From Vicinamibacteria bacterium (GTDB taxonomy: Bacteria > Acidobacteriota > Vicinamibacteria > Fen-336): a stretch of DNA of 34,420 bases. A model generated the notes under the pieces. The model did not search any database. It was given only the letters and a program-made list of their open reading frames with translations, and was not told the DNA's origin. The stretch spans positions 1-34,420 of the forward strand of contig JAICEW010000025.1 of NCBI GenBank assembly GCA_025923995.1, read 5' to 3'. Shown here one piece after another: positions 22,109-30,641 of this stretch. Within the stretch, counting starts at the first letter, position 1; the number at the start of each line of letters is the position of its first letter. The translations under genes and the position numbers were made by a program.

Positions 22109-24472
22109 GTGCGCTTCACCAGAACCTCCCTGACGATCGCGATCGCCCTCTGTGCAGGCGCGGTGTCGGCGCAGGCGCCCGCTCCCAGCCCGACGCCGAG
22201 CCCGGCCAGCCCCGCCCCCGCCTCACCGGCGCCGGCCAGCCCGGCGCCGAGCCCTGCGCCCGCCGGGACGGCCGCGGCGCCACCCGCCGTTCCCGAGGCC
22301 GCGCCCGCGCCCAACCCGGAAGAGGCGCCCTGCGACCCGGGGAAGGGCGACGTCTGCGTGAACGCGGAGCAGCTGCGTCGCAACGAGAAGAACCACCTGA
22401 GCTGGGAGGGCTTCGTGGACCTCCAGTTCGGCGACGGGCGCATCCAGGCCGAGCGGCTCGACCTCTACACCGAGGAGAAGCCGGACGGCACCACCGAGCG
22501 CCGCGTCGAGGCCGCGGGCAACGTCGTGTTCCTGCGCGGCGACGAGCGCCTGTCGGGCGAGCGGCTGGTGATGGACCTCGGCACCGGGAAGGGCACCTTC
22601 GAGAACGCGTTCGGCTACGCGGAGCCGGGCGTGTTCGTGGAGGCGAAGAAGATCGAGCGGGTGGACCCGCACACCTACCGCATCCACGGCGGGAAGTTCA
22701 CCTCCTGCGCCCAGCCGAACCCCCGCTGGAACTTCTCGGCCTCCTCCGCCACGCTCAAGGTGGACAAGCGGATCACCGCCACCAACGTGGTGTTCCGCGT
22801 GAAGGAGGTGCCGGCGTTCTACGTGCCCTACTTCGTCTACCCCATCGAGCAGGACCAGCGCTCGACGGGCTTCCTGTTCCCGCACTTCGGCCGCTCCAGC
22901 ACCCGCGGGTTCAACATCGGCACCGGGTTCTTCTGGGCCATGAACCGCAGCTGGGACCAGACCTTCTACGCCGACTACTTCTCGGAGTTCGGCCACGGTT
23001 TCGGCCACGAGCTGCGCTACGCGCTGGCCTCGCCCTCGCGCGCGACCTTCCGCACGTACTTCTTCCGTCGGGCGGAGGACGGGGCCCTGGAGCACGACTT
23101 CAACTGGACCGCGGTCCAGATGCTGCCGGGGCGCGTGCGGGCCAACCTCCTGGTGCAGGAGACGAGCGACCTCACCTTCCAGGAGCAGATCCACGACAAC
23201 CTGGACTACGCGCTGCAGCGCAACCGCCGCACGTCCCTGAGCCTGCAGCGCGCGTTCGGCCCGCACAACGTCCAGCTGCTGGCCGACTCGGTCGACACCT
23301 TCTTCCCCGACGGGGACCAGGTCATCCAGCGCACGCAGCGCCACCTGCCGCTGCTGCGGGTGAACGGCTCGCCCAAGAAGGAGAAGCACACCGGGCTGGT
23401 GCTGGGCTACGAGGCGCGGGCGGAGAACATCGGCAACGGCGACGAGAACGGGATCGACAAGTACTCGCGCTACGACGTCTACCCGCGCCTGTCGCGGCCG
23501 TTTTCGCTCTCCTTCCTGCAGTTCACGCCCGAGGTGCAGGCGCGCGGCACGCGCTACAGCGCGAGCGAGGTGCCGAACGAGGGGCTCACGGGCGGGCCGC
23601 TCACGCGCAAGTACTTCGAGACCAACGTCGACATGCGGGGCCCCATGTTCTCGCGCGTGCTCAACACGCCCGGCAACTTCTACTCCGAGCGCTACAAGCA
23701 CGTGATCGGCCCGGAGGTCACCTGGACCTTCCGCAACGGCGTGGGCGAGGAGTTCCTCTTCCTGCCCAAGTTCGACGGCAACGACTACATGGTGGACACC
23801 AACGAGTTCCGCTACGCGCTCGTGCAGCGTCTCTACTCGAAGCGGCCGTCGCGCACCGGCCGGCTCGAGCCCTACGAGTTCTTCACCTGGCGGATCTCGC
23901 AGACCTACTACAAGGAGGAGGCCGCCAGCGAGTTCGACCCCAACTACTCGAACCTGCTCTACGGCGAGACGGCGGTGCGTAGCAACTTCTCCCCGCTGCG
24001 GTCCCAGATGCGCTTCCGGCCCACGGAGAGCGTGCAGGGCAACTTCACCCTGCAGTACGACACCAAGTTCCACTACACGCGCAACGTCGACGTCTCGCTG
24101 GGGCTCAACTACCAGCGCTTCGGGCTCGACACCGGCTGGTCCCGGGCCGTGCGCCAGGGAGCCAACCCCGACAACCGCAGCCTCACCATCAACACCGTGC
24201 GCAGCGGCGCGCGCCTGAGCCTGCTGCCCGGGCGGTTCGTGGTGGAGGGGCGCGGGGACTACAACTTCATCGACGACCGGTTCATGCAGATCTCCGCCCG
24301 CGCCCGCTACGACGTGCAGTGCTGCGGGTTCATGGTGGAGTGGATACAGTCCGACTTCGGGTTCCGCGAGAAGGAGCGGCAGTTCCGCTTCTCCATCGAG
24401 CTGGCCAACATCGGCTCCATGGGAAACTTCATGGGCCAGGCGGCCGGCGGGCTCTCGGGTTACATGAGATGA
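22109..24472 (+). CDS. lptD: LPS-assembly protein LptD
   Basis: A 787-residue outer-membrane protein that inserts lipopolysaccharide into the outer leaflet together with LptE. GTG 22109 gives a compact signal peptide (RFTRTSLTIAIALCAGAVSAQA); ATG 22067 would add 14 residues and lies in a TAGAAT box. A long Pro-Ala-Ser linker follows (about residues 24-70). An OstA/LptA-like beta-jellyroll runs from about 85 to 240 (VEAAGNVVFLRGDERLSGER), leading to VPAFYVPYFVYPIEQDQRST and FLFPHFGRSSTRGFNIG, then the beta-barrel. Cysteines occur near the N-terminus (CDPGKGDVC), in FTSC, and as an adjacent pair (QCCGF) near the C-terminus. This parallels the interdomain disulfides of E. coli LptD. Its stop overlaps rfbB (ATGA). 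Confidence 0.95.
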   Translation: MRFTRTSLTIAIALCAGAVSAQAPAPSPTPSPASPAPASPAPASPAPSPAPAGTAAAPPAVPEAAPAPNPEEAPCDPGKGDVCVNAEQLRRNEKNHLSWEGFVDLQFGDGRIQAERLDLYTEEKPDGTTERRVEAAGNVVFLRGDERLSGERLVMDLGTGKGTFENAFGYAEPGVFVEAKKIERVDPHTYRIHGGKFTSCAQPNPRWNFSASSATLKVDKRITATNVVFRVKEVPAFYVPYFVYPIEQDQRSTGFLFPHFGRSSTRGFNIGTGFFWAMNRSWDQTFYADYFSEFGHGFGHELRYALASPSRATFRTYFFRRAEDGALEHDFNWTAVQMLPGRVRANLLVQETSDLTFQEQIHDNLDYALQRNRRTSLSLQRAFGPHNVQLLADSVDTFFPDGDQVIQRTQRHLPLLRVNGSPKKEKHTGLVLGYEARAENIGNGDENGIDKYSRYDVYPRLSRPFSLSFLQFTPEVQARGTRYSASEVPNEGLTGGPLTRKYFETNVDMRGPMFSRVLNTPGNFYSERYKHVIGPEVTWTFRNGVGEEFLFLPKFDGNDYMVDTNEFRYALVQRLYSKRPSRTGRLEPYEFFTWRISQTYYKEEAASEFDPNYSNLLYGETAVRSNFSPLRSQMRFRPTESVQGNFTLQYDTKFHYTRNVDVSLGLNYQRFGLDTGWSRAVRQGANPDNRSLTINTVRSGARLSLLPGRFVVEGRGDYNFIDDRFMQISARARYDVQCCGFMVEWIQSDFGFREKERQFRFSIELANIGSMGNFMGQAAGGLSGYMR
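22175..22320 (+). repeat. low-complexity Pro/Ala/Ser-coding stretch in lptD
   Basis: Short GC-rich repeats encode SPAP/ASPAP units in the linker between the LptD signal peptide and the jellyroll. Such linkers vary in length between strains; here it probably spaces the periplasmic domain from the barrel. Confidence 0.7.
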
Positions 24473-25473
24473 AGACGCTCGTCACCGGCGGGGCCGGGTT
24501 CATCGGCTCCAACTTCGTGCGCCACCTCGCGCGCACGCATCCCGACTGGCCGATCGTGGTGCTGGACAAGCTCACCTACGCCGGCCGGCGCGAGAACCTG
24601 CAGGACCTCGAGGGGCACCCCGGCTTCGAGTTCGTGCAGGGCGACATCACGGACCCCCAGGCGGTGGCCCGCACCATGGACGGCTGCGCCTACGTCGTGA
24701 ACTTCGCGGCCGAGACGCACGTGGACCGCTCGCTCTACGACGCGGGCAGCTTCATCCACACGGACGTGCACGGCACGTTCGTGCTGCTGGAGGAGGCGCG
24801 CCGGAGCCGGACGCTGCGCACGTTCGTCCAGATCTCGACCGACGAGGTGTACGGCAGCGTTCCCACCGGCTCCTCGCGGGAAACGGACCCGCTGATGCCG
24901 CGCAACCCGTACTCCGCGAGCAAGGCGGGCGCCGACCGGCTGGCCTACTCCTACTGGGCCACCTACGGGCTGCCGGTGCTGGTCACGCGCGCCTCCAACA
25001 ACTACGGGTCCCACCAGTTCCCCGAGAAGATCATCCCGCTGTTCGTCACCCACGCGATCGACGACATCCCGGTCCCGCTCTACGGCGACGGCCTGAACGT
25101 GCGCGACTGGCTGCACGTCGACGACCACTGCCGCGCGGTCGAGATGCTGCTGACCCAGGGGGCGCCGGGCGAGACCTACAACGTGGGCGGCGGCAACGAG
25201 GTCCCGAACATCGAGCTGACGAAGCGCATCCTGGCGCTGGTCGGCAAGCCGGAGAGCCTCATCCAGCCGGTCACCGACCGCATGGGGCACGACCGGCGCT
25301 ACAGCCTCGACTGCTCGAAGCTGCGCGCGATGGGCTGGTCGCCGCAGGTGCCCTTCGAGCGGGGGCTGGCCGAGACGGTCGAGTGGTATCGGGCGCATCC
25401 CGAGTGGTGGCGGCCGCTCAAGGAGGCGAACCCCGCGTTCCGCGAGCACTACCAGCGCCACTACCGGGGCTGA
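24469..25473 (+). CDS. rfbB: dTDP-glucose 4,6-dehydratase
   Basis: A 334-residue extended SDR that converts dTDP-glucose to dTDP-4-keto-6-deoxyglucose, an early step to rhamnose and other deoxysugars of LPS. Motifs: TGGAGFIGSN at residues 6-15, NFAAETHVDRSLYDAG near 80, STDEVYGS, the catalytic YSASK, and ASNNYGSHQFPEKIIPLFV. GDGLNVRDWLHVDDHCRA is the RfbB sugar-nucleotide signature. ATG 24469 overlaps the lptD stop. The remaining rhamnose genes (rfbA, C and D) are not in this window. Confidence 0.94.
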   Translation: MKTLVTGGAGFIGSNFVRHLARTHPDWPIVVLDKLTYAGRRENLQDLEGHPGFEFVQGDITDPQAVARTMDGCAYVVNFAAETHVDRSLYDAGSFIHTDVHGTFVLLEEARRSRTLRTFVQISTDEVYGSVPTGSSRETDPLMPRNPYSASKAGADRLAYSYWATYGLPVLVTRASNNYGSHQFPEKIIPLFVTHAIDDIPVPLYGDGLNVRDWLHVDDHCRAVEMLLTQGAPGETYNVGGGNEVPNIELTKRILALVGKPESLIQPVTDRMGHDRRYSLDCSKLRAMGWSPQVPFERGLAETVEWYRAHPEWWRPLKEANPAFREHYQRHYRG

Positions 25474-25484
25474 GCGGAAGAGCC

Positions 25485-26459
25485 TTGCGCGTCCTGGTCA
25501 CGGGCATCGCCGGCTTCGTGGGGACGCACCTGGTGGACTTCCTCCAGCGACAGGACCCGGCGCCGGATGTCTTCGGCCTGGTCAAGCCCAGGGGCACGTT
25601 CCCGGACCTGCCGCCCGCCGTGACGCTCATCGAGGCGGACCTGGAGGACGCCGCGTCGGTCGAGCGCGCGATGGACTCGGTGGTGCCGGACCGCATCGTG
25701 CACCTGGCGGCGCAGAGCAGCCCGCAGCTGTCGTGGGCCGACCCGGCCGGCACGTTCCGCACGAACGTGCTGGGCCTGCTGCACGTCCTGGAAGGCGTCC
25801 GCAAGCGGGGCCTCGCGCCCCGGACGCTGGTGGTGGGCAGCGCTGAAGAGTACGGCCTGGCCGACGCGCGCGACCTGCCCCTGCGCGAGGACGCGCCGCT
25901 GCGTCCGCAGTCGCCCTACGCCTCCTCCAAGGTGGCCCAGGGCTTCCTGGCCCTGCAGTACACGCTCGCCTACCGCCTGCCGATCGTGCGCACGCGCACG
26001 TTCCACCACACGGGCTCGCGCCGGGGCGAGGCCTTCGCGGAGAGCGCGTTCGCGCGCCAGCTGGCCGAGATCGAGGCGGGCCTGCGTCCGCCCCTCGTGA
26101 GCGTGGGCAACCTGGAGGCCGTGCGCGACTTCACGGACGTGCGCGACGTGCTGCGCGCGTACTGGCTGCTGCTGGACCGCGGCGTGCCGGGCGAGGTGTA
26201 CAACGTGTGCAGCGGCCGCGGCGTCCGCATCGGGGACCTGCTGGACCTGCTGATCCGGCTCTCGGGCGCCGACGTCGAGGTGAGGGTGGACCCGCAGAAG
26301 GTCCGCCGCGCGGAGATCCCGGAGGTGGTGGGCGATCCGTCCCGCATCCGGGAGGCCACGGGCTGGCAGGCCGACGTGCCGCTGGAGCGGACGCTGCGCT
26401 TCCTGCTGGACGGGTGGCGCGAGCGCCTGGCGCAAGCGCCTCCCGCGGCGTCGCGTTGA
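25485..26459 (+). CDS. GDP-mannose 4,6-dehydratase/Rmd-family SDR
   Basis: A 324-residue extended SDR. TGIAGFVGTHLVDFL at the N-terminus binds the nucleotide. HLAAQSSPQLSWADPAGTF near 73, VVGSAEEYGLADA, the catalytic YASSK, RTRTFHHTGSRRGEAFAESA and VGNLEAVRDFTDVRDVLRAY match GDP-sugar dehydratases and GDP-6-deoxymannose (GDP-4-keto-6-deoxymannose) reductases. The exact reaction cannot be decided from sequence alone. The start is TTG 25485, with GGAAGAG seven bases or so upstream and the protein beginning RVLVTG. Its stop overlaps the next start (TTGA, 26456-26459). It follows rfbB by 11 bases, so the sugar-nucleotide genes are one transcript. Confidence 0.88.
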   Translation: MRVLVTGIAGFVGTHLVDFLQRQDPAPDVFGLVKPRGTFPDLPPAVTLIEADLEDAASVERAMDSVVPDRIVHLAAQSSPQLSWADPAGTFRTNVLGLLHVLEGVRKRGLAPRTLVVGSAEEYGLADARDLPLREDAPLRPQSPYASSKVAQGFLALQYTLAYRLPIVRTRTFHHTGSRRGEAFAESAFARQLAEIEAGLRPPLVSVGNLEAVRDFTDVRDVLRAYWLLLDRGVPGEVYNVCSGRGVRIGDLLDLLIRLSGADVEVRVDPQKVRRAEIPEVVGDPSRIREATGWQADVPLERTLRFLLDGWRERLAQAPPAASR

Positions 26460-27433
26460 AGGTCCTCGTCACCGGGGGCACCGGCTTCCTCGGCAAGAAC
26501 GTCGCGCGGCGGCTGGCGGCGGCCGGCCACTCGCTGCGCCTGCTGGCGCGCGCGGGCAGCAAGCTCGAGGGGCTGCCCACCGACGCCGAGATCGTCCGCG
26601 GAGACGTCGCGGACGCGGAGTCGCTGCGCCTGGCCGCGGCCGGCTGCGACGCGATCGTCCACATGGCGGCCATGGTCAAGATGTGGACGACCGACCGGTC
26701 GCAGTTCGACCGCGTGAACGTGGACGGCCTGCGCAACGTGCTGGATGCGGCCGACGCGGCGCGTGCGCGCGTCGTCTACACGTCTTCGTTCATGGCGCTC
26801 GGCCCCGCCGGTCCCGCGCCGGGCGACGAGTCGCTCGTCCATCCGGGCTCTCCGCGCAACGACTACGAGCGCACCAAGGCGGCGGCGGACGTCGTCGCGC
26901 GCGCGGCGGCCGCGGCCGGCCGCGACATCGTCATCCTCTACCCCGGTGTCGTGTACGGCCCGGGCGACCTGACCGACGGCAACATCGTCGTCAAGATGGT
27001 CAGCGACCACCTCACGGGCCGCTTCCCCGGCATCGTCGGGCCCGGCGACCGGCTGTGGTGCTACTCGTTCGTCGAGGACGTCGTGGAGGGGCACCTGGCG
27101 GCGCTCGAGCGGGGACGGTCGGGCGAGCGCTACATCCTGGGTGGCGAGAACGTCTCCATGGACGGGCTGTTCGAGACGCTGCACGCGGTCTCGGGCAGGA
27201 AGCCGCCACCCCTCCACATCCCGTATCCCGCCGCGTCCGCGCTGGGCTACGCCTGCGTCGCCTGGGCGGAGCTGACGGGCCATCCGCCGCTGCTCACGCA
27301 CGAGGTGGTGGGCGTGTTCCGCGAGCACTGGGCCTACACGAGCGCGAAGGCGGAGCGGGAGCTGGGATACCGTACGCGTCCGCTGCGCGAGGGACTGCAG
27401 CGGACGGTCGCGTGGCTGAAGGAGCGCGCATGA
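26456..27433 (+). CDS. extended SDR, HpnA/dihydroflavonol-reductase-like
   Basis: A 325-residue NAD(P)-dependent protein with TGGTGFLGKNVARRL at the N-terminus, VHMAAMVKMWTTDRSQFD near 70, VVYTSSFMALGP near 102, the catalytic YERTK, LYPGVVYGPGDLTDGN near 162 and GERYILGGENVSMDG near 225. The last motif and the C-terminal SSAKAERELGY-like ending (TSAKAERELGYRTRPL) resemble hopanoid-associated HpnA epimerases and flavonol-reductase-like SDRs. The substrate is unknown; its position before an isoprenoid kinase and a prenyltransferase makes an isoprenoid or lipid-linked role attractive. TTG 26456 overlaps the previous stop, and the long upstream frame is shadow. Confidence 0.85.
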   Translation: MKVLVTGGTGFLGKNVARRLAAAGHSLRLLARAGSKLEGLPTDAEIVRGDVADAESLRLAAAGCDAIVHMAAMVKMWTTDRSQFDRVNVDGLRNVLDAADAARARVVYTSSFMALGPAGPAPGDESLVHPGSPRNDYERTKAAADVVARAAAAAGRDIVILYPGVVYGPGDLTDGNIVVKMVSDHLTGRFPGIVGPGDRLWCYSFVEDVVEGHLAALERGRSGERYILGGENVSMDGLFETLHAVSGRKPPPLHIPYPAASALGYACVAWAELTGHPPLLTHEVVGVFREHWAYTSAKAERELGYRTRPLREGLQRTVAWLKERA

Positions 27434-27455
27434 GCCGCGCGCTGCCCGACTGACC

Positions 27456-28796
27456 ATGCCGCTCACCGCGTCCGAAGCCAGGCGCAAGCTGGTCCACATC
27501 GGGGTGGGGGGCTTCGCGTTCCTGCTGCGCGACCTGACCTGGCCCCAGGCGGTCGCGATGGCCGTGGCCGCGTTCCTGTTCAACCTGATGCTGCTGCCGC
27601 GCATCGGCGGCAAGGGCATGTGGCGCGAGCACGAGCACGGGCGAGGCTACCCGCTCGGCATCCTGCTCTACCCGCTCGCGGTGCTGGCGCTGATCCTTGT
27701 CTTCCACGATCGGCTCGAGCTGGCGGCCGCGGTCTGGGGCATCCTCGCCTTCGGCGACGGGATGGCCTCGATCGTCGGACAGGCCGCGGGCGGACCGCGC
27801 CTGCCCTGGAACCCGCGCAAGGGCTGGGCGGGGTTCCTGGCGTTCGTCGTCTTCGGCGCGCTGGGAGCCGCGATCCTGATGGGGTGGACGCTGCGGCTTC
27901 CTCCGTCGGCCTGGCTCTCGCCCTGGATCCTCGGTCTCGTGCTGCCCGTGACGCTGTTCTGTGCGCTGGTCGAGTCCCTGCCCACCACGCTCGACGACAA
28001 CCTCACGGTCCCGCTGGCCGGAGCGGTGATGCTGCCGCTGCTGCTCGACGCCTCCCCGTCCGCGCTGCTCGCGCATCCCGACCTCGTGCGTCGCGCGCTG
28101 CTGGGGCTCGCGATCAACGCGGCCTTCGCCGGCTTCGCGTTCTGGCAGCGGTCGATCGACTTCGCGGGCGGGCTGTCGGCCGTGCTGATCGGCGTCGCCA
28201 TCACGGTCGGGCTGGGGCTGCCCGGGCTGTTCGTGATGATCGCGTTCTTCGTCCTCGGCAGCGCCGCCACGAAGCTGGGCTACCGCGTGAAGGCGGCGCG
28301 GGGGATCGCGCAGGAGAAGGGCGGCGCCCGCGGCTGGCGCAACGCGTGGGCCAACGGCGGCGTCGCCGCGTTCCTGGCGCTGATGGCGGCGCTCGACCCG
28401 CCGCGCGCCGGGCTGTACGCGGTCGCGTACGCGGCCGCGGTCGCGACGGCCGCCGCCGACACCTGCTCGTCCGAGATCGGCAAGGCCTACGGCCGGCGCA
28501 CGTTCCTGATCACCACGCTCCGCCCCGTCCCGCCCGGTACCGAAGGCGCGATCAGCCTGGAGGGCACGCTGGGCGGCTTCGCGGGCGGCGCGGTCGTCGC
28601 CGGCGTGGGCGCGCTGGGAGCCCTCTACTCGTGGCCCGTCGCGGGGCTGGTCGCGCTGGCGGGCCTGCTGGGCAGCCTGGCCGAGAGCGTGATCGGCACC
28701 GTCGCCGAGCGCCACGGCTGGCTCGACAACGACCTCCTGAACGCCTTGAACACCGCGCTGGGCGCGGCTATCGTGGTCGCCTTCGTGCGCTGGTAG
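27456..28796 (+). CDS. fused phytol-kinase/phytyl-phosphate-kinase-like protein (VTE5-VTE6 fusion)
   Basis: A 446-residue polytopic membrane protein made of two domains. Residues 1-210 match CTP-dependent polyprenol/phytol kinases (VTE5, dolichol kinase family): ARRKLVHIGVG, RGYPLGILLYP, AFGDGMASIVGQ, PWNPRKGWAG and ESLPTTLDDNLTVPL. Residues 220-446 match DUF92/VTE6: the catalytic-looking ADTCSSEIGKAYGRRTFL, LRPVPPGTEGAISLEGTLGG, and the end SVIGTVAERHGWLDNDLLN. In plants VTE5 phosphorylates phytol and VTE6 adds the second phosphate to give phytyl diphosphate. One chain would therefore carry out both steps, salvaging a free prenyl alcohol. ATG 27456 starts 22 bases after the SDR; a UbiA prenyltransferase follows by 11 bases. 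Confidence 0.87.
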   Translation: MPLTASEARRKLVHIGVGGFAFLLRDLTWPQAVAMAVAAFLFNLMLLPRIGGKGMWREHEHGRGYPLGILLYPLAVLALILVFHDRLELAAAVWGILAFGDGMASIVGQAAGGPRLPWNPRKGWAGFLAFVVFGALGAAILMGWTLRLPPSAWLSPWILGLVLPVTLFCALVESLPTTLDDNLTVPLAGAVMLPLLLDASPSALLAHPDLVRRALLGLAINAAFAGFAFWQRSIDFAGGLSAVLIGVAITVGLGLPGLFVMIAFFVLGSAATKLGYRVKAARGIAQEKGGARGWRNAWANGGVAAFLALMAALDPPRAGLYAVAYAAAVATAAADTCSSEIGKAYGRRTFLITTLRPVPPGTEGAISLEGTLGGFAGGAVVAGVGALGALYSWPVAGLVALAGLLGSLAESVIGTVAERHGWLDNDLLNALNTALGAAIVVAFVRW

Positions 28797-28807
28797 GAGC
28801 CTCTTCG

Positions 28808-29752
28808 ATGTCCACCGCCGTCAGCGTCCCGCCCGCCTCACCCGGCCGGGTCAAGGTCTACCTCGACTTCGCGCGGCCCTTCACGCTGCTGCCGCCCGCG
28901 CTGGGCGTGGTCTCGGGCGCGGTCACCGCCTGGGGCGCCGGCCACCTGAAGCCGCCGGTGACCTGGTCGCTGGTCATGCCCGTCGTCTACGGCGCGCTGA
29001 TGGCGGCGGTGCTCAACGCGGCCAGCAACGCCATCAACCAGATCTACGACCTCGCGATCGACCGCGTGAACAAGCCCAAGCGCCCGCTGCCCTCCGGCAC
29101 CATGACCATGGCGGAGGCCTGGTGGTTCACGATGGCGACGTTCGTGCTCGCCTGGGTTCTGGCCTGGCTGGCCTCGCCCGACGCGCGGCACGAGTGCTTC
29201 TGGATCGTCCTGTTCACGAGCGTGCTGGTCTGGGCCTACTCGGCTCCGCCCTTCCGCACCAAGCGGCACGGCATCTGGGCGAACGTGACCATCGCGATCC
29301 CGCGCGGCGTGCTGCTGAAGGTCGCGGGATGGTCGACCGTGAAGACGGTGATGGGCGTGGAGCCGTGGTTCATCGGCGCCATCTTCGGCCTCTTCGTGCT
29401 GGGCGCCTCGTCCACCAAGGACTTCGCCGACATCGAGGGCGACCGCGCGGACGGCTGCCAGACGCTGCCGATCCTCTACGGCGTGAAGAAGGCGGCCTGG
29501 ATGATCGCGCCCTTCTTCGTGCTGCCCTTCGTGCTGATCCCGATCGGCGTGTGGCTGGGGATCCTGACCGGCAACCGCACGCTGCTGCTGATCCTGGGCC
29601 CCGCGCTCGTCGCCTACGGCATCTACACGACCTGGCTGCTGGTGCGCCGTCCCGAGGAGCTGGCCGCGACGGAGAACCACCCGTCGTGGACGCACATGTA
29701 CATGATGATGATGGTCGCGCAGGTCGGCTTCGCGCTGGCCTACCTGTTCTAG
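28808..29752 (+). CDS. UbiA-family prenyltransferase
   Basis: A 314-residue membrane protein with about eight to nine helices and both Asp-rich motifs that bind Mg-diphosphate: NQIYDLAID followed by RVNKPKRPLPSG near residues 78-99, and DFADIEGDRADG near 207-218. The family joins a prenyl diphosphate to an aromatic or other acceptor (quinones, tocopherols, chlorophyll, heme O). The second motif followed by QTLPILYG recalls chlorophyll-synthase and homogentisate-type enzymes, but I cannot name the acceptor. The gene lies 11 bases after the kinase fusion with GGAG upstream, so the prenyl diphosphate made there is the likely donor. It ends six bases from the convergent grpE. Confidence 0.92.
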   Translation: MSTAVSVPPASPGRVKVYLDFARPFTLLPPALGVVSGAVTAWGAGHLKPPVTWSLVMPVVYGALMAAVLNAASNAINQIYDLAIDRVNKPKRPLPSGTMTMAEAWWFTMATFVLAWVLAWLASPDARHECFWIVLFTSVLVWAYSAPPFRTKRHGIWANVTIAIPRGVLLKVAGWSTVKTVMGVEPWFIGAIFGLFVLGASSTKDFADIEGDRADGCQTLPILYGVKKAAWMIAPFFVLPFVLIPIGVWLGILTGNRTLLLILGPALVAYGIYTTWLLVRRPEELAATENHPSWTHMYMMMMVAQVGFALAYLF

Positions 29753-29758
29753 GGCGCG

Positions 29759-30574
29759 CTACTTCTCGTCTTCCCGCGGGTCGTGCCAGAGCGGCTCGGC
29801 GTCGGTAAGGTCGCCCTCGCCGCCGACCGCCGCGGGCTCCTCGGCGGGCGGATCCTGCGCCTCGGCGCGGGCGATGATCTCCTCGAGCGTCGGCTCCGCG
29901 TCGGTCGCGGAGCGCCGCGGCTTCGGGGCCGCGGCGGCGACCGGGGCCCCCTCGGCCGAGGGCGCACGGTACTCGCCGACCACGACCCGGGACGCGCGCG
30001 CGACCTTGCCGGCGATGCGGTAGCCGCGCATCGGCTCGCGCACGACGACCTGGTGGTGGTCCGGGTCCGAGACCACCTCGGTGCCCACCGCTTCGCTCAC
30101 GTGCGGGTCGAAGGGAAGCCCCAGGACGGGGATGCGCTCCAGCCCCTCGTCCTGCAGCGTGCCCAGCAGCTGCGTGCGGACGAGGATCAGCCCCTCGACC
30201 AGCGGCTCGCCCGCGTACGAGGTCTGCGCGGCCTCGAGCGCGCGGTCCAGGTTGTCGAGGATGTCGATGAACTTGAGCAGGAGCTGCTGGTGGCGGTGGT
30301 CGAACCGCCGCTGGACGGTCTTGGTGAGCCGGTCGCGGTAGGCGTCGTTCTCCTGCCGCAGGCCGCGGTAGGCGGCCAGCACCTCGGCCAGGCGGTCCTC
30401 GGCCAGGCGGGCGCGCTGGTGGAAGGCCTCGGCGGCGTCGTCCGTGGGAGGGGCTTCGAGCGCCTCCTCGAGGGAGTGCGCTGGGTCCTCGGTCTCCTCG
30501 GAGAGGCCTGCGGCCTCGGGTTCCAGCGCCTCCAGCGGATCCTCGTCCCCGTCGTCGGGACGGTCGCTCGCCAA
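29759..30574 (-). CDS. grpE: nucleotide exchange factor GrpE
   Basis: A 271-residue protein; GrpE releases ADP from DnaK so that the chaperone can cycle. Residues 45-115 form the long coiled-coil (RLAEVLAAYRGLRQENDAYRDRL, then KFIDILDNLDRALEAA). The C-terminal beta domain has LPFDPHVSEAVGTEVVSDPD, VVVREPMRGYRI and KVARASRVVVGEYR. It is longer than usual (often about 190 residues) because of an acidic N-terminus and a roughly 65-residue acidic, Ala/Pro-rich tail after 205. TTG 30574 is the start, with GGGAGGGGGA directly before it. dnaK and dnaJ are not nearby in this window. Confidence 0.9.
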   Translation of the reverse strand: MASDRPDDGDEDPLEALEPEAAGLSEETEDPAHSLEEALEAPPTDDAAEAFHQRARLAEDRLAEVLAAYRGLRQENDAYRDRLTKTVQRRFDHRHQQLLLKFIDILDNLDRALEAAQTSYAGEPLVEGLILVRTQLLGTLQDEGLERIPVLGLPFDPHVSEAVGTEVVSDPDHHQVVVREPMRGYRIAGKVARASRVVVGEYRAPSAEGAPVAAAAPKPRRSATDAEPTLEEIIARAEAQDPPAEEPAAVGGEGDLTDAEPLWHDPREDEK

Positions 30575-30623
30575 TCCCCCTCCCGTGAAGTGATCAAGGA
30601 GGCCTCGGAGGGCCTTGCCACCC

Positions 30624-30641
30624 GGATTATAGGGCTAATCC
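30624..30641 (-). promoter_or_regulatory. TATAAT box inside a palindrome upstream of grpE
   Basis: On the minus strand TATAAT (30631-30626) is a perfect -10 hexamer, 51 bases before the grpE start. It lies within GGATTA-N6-TAATCC (30624-30641), a perfect inverted repeat that could be an operator. No convincing -35 or CIRCE element is seen. The palindrome touches the stop codon of the glycerate kinase gene. Confidence 0.45.
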
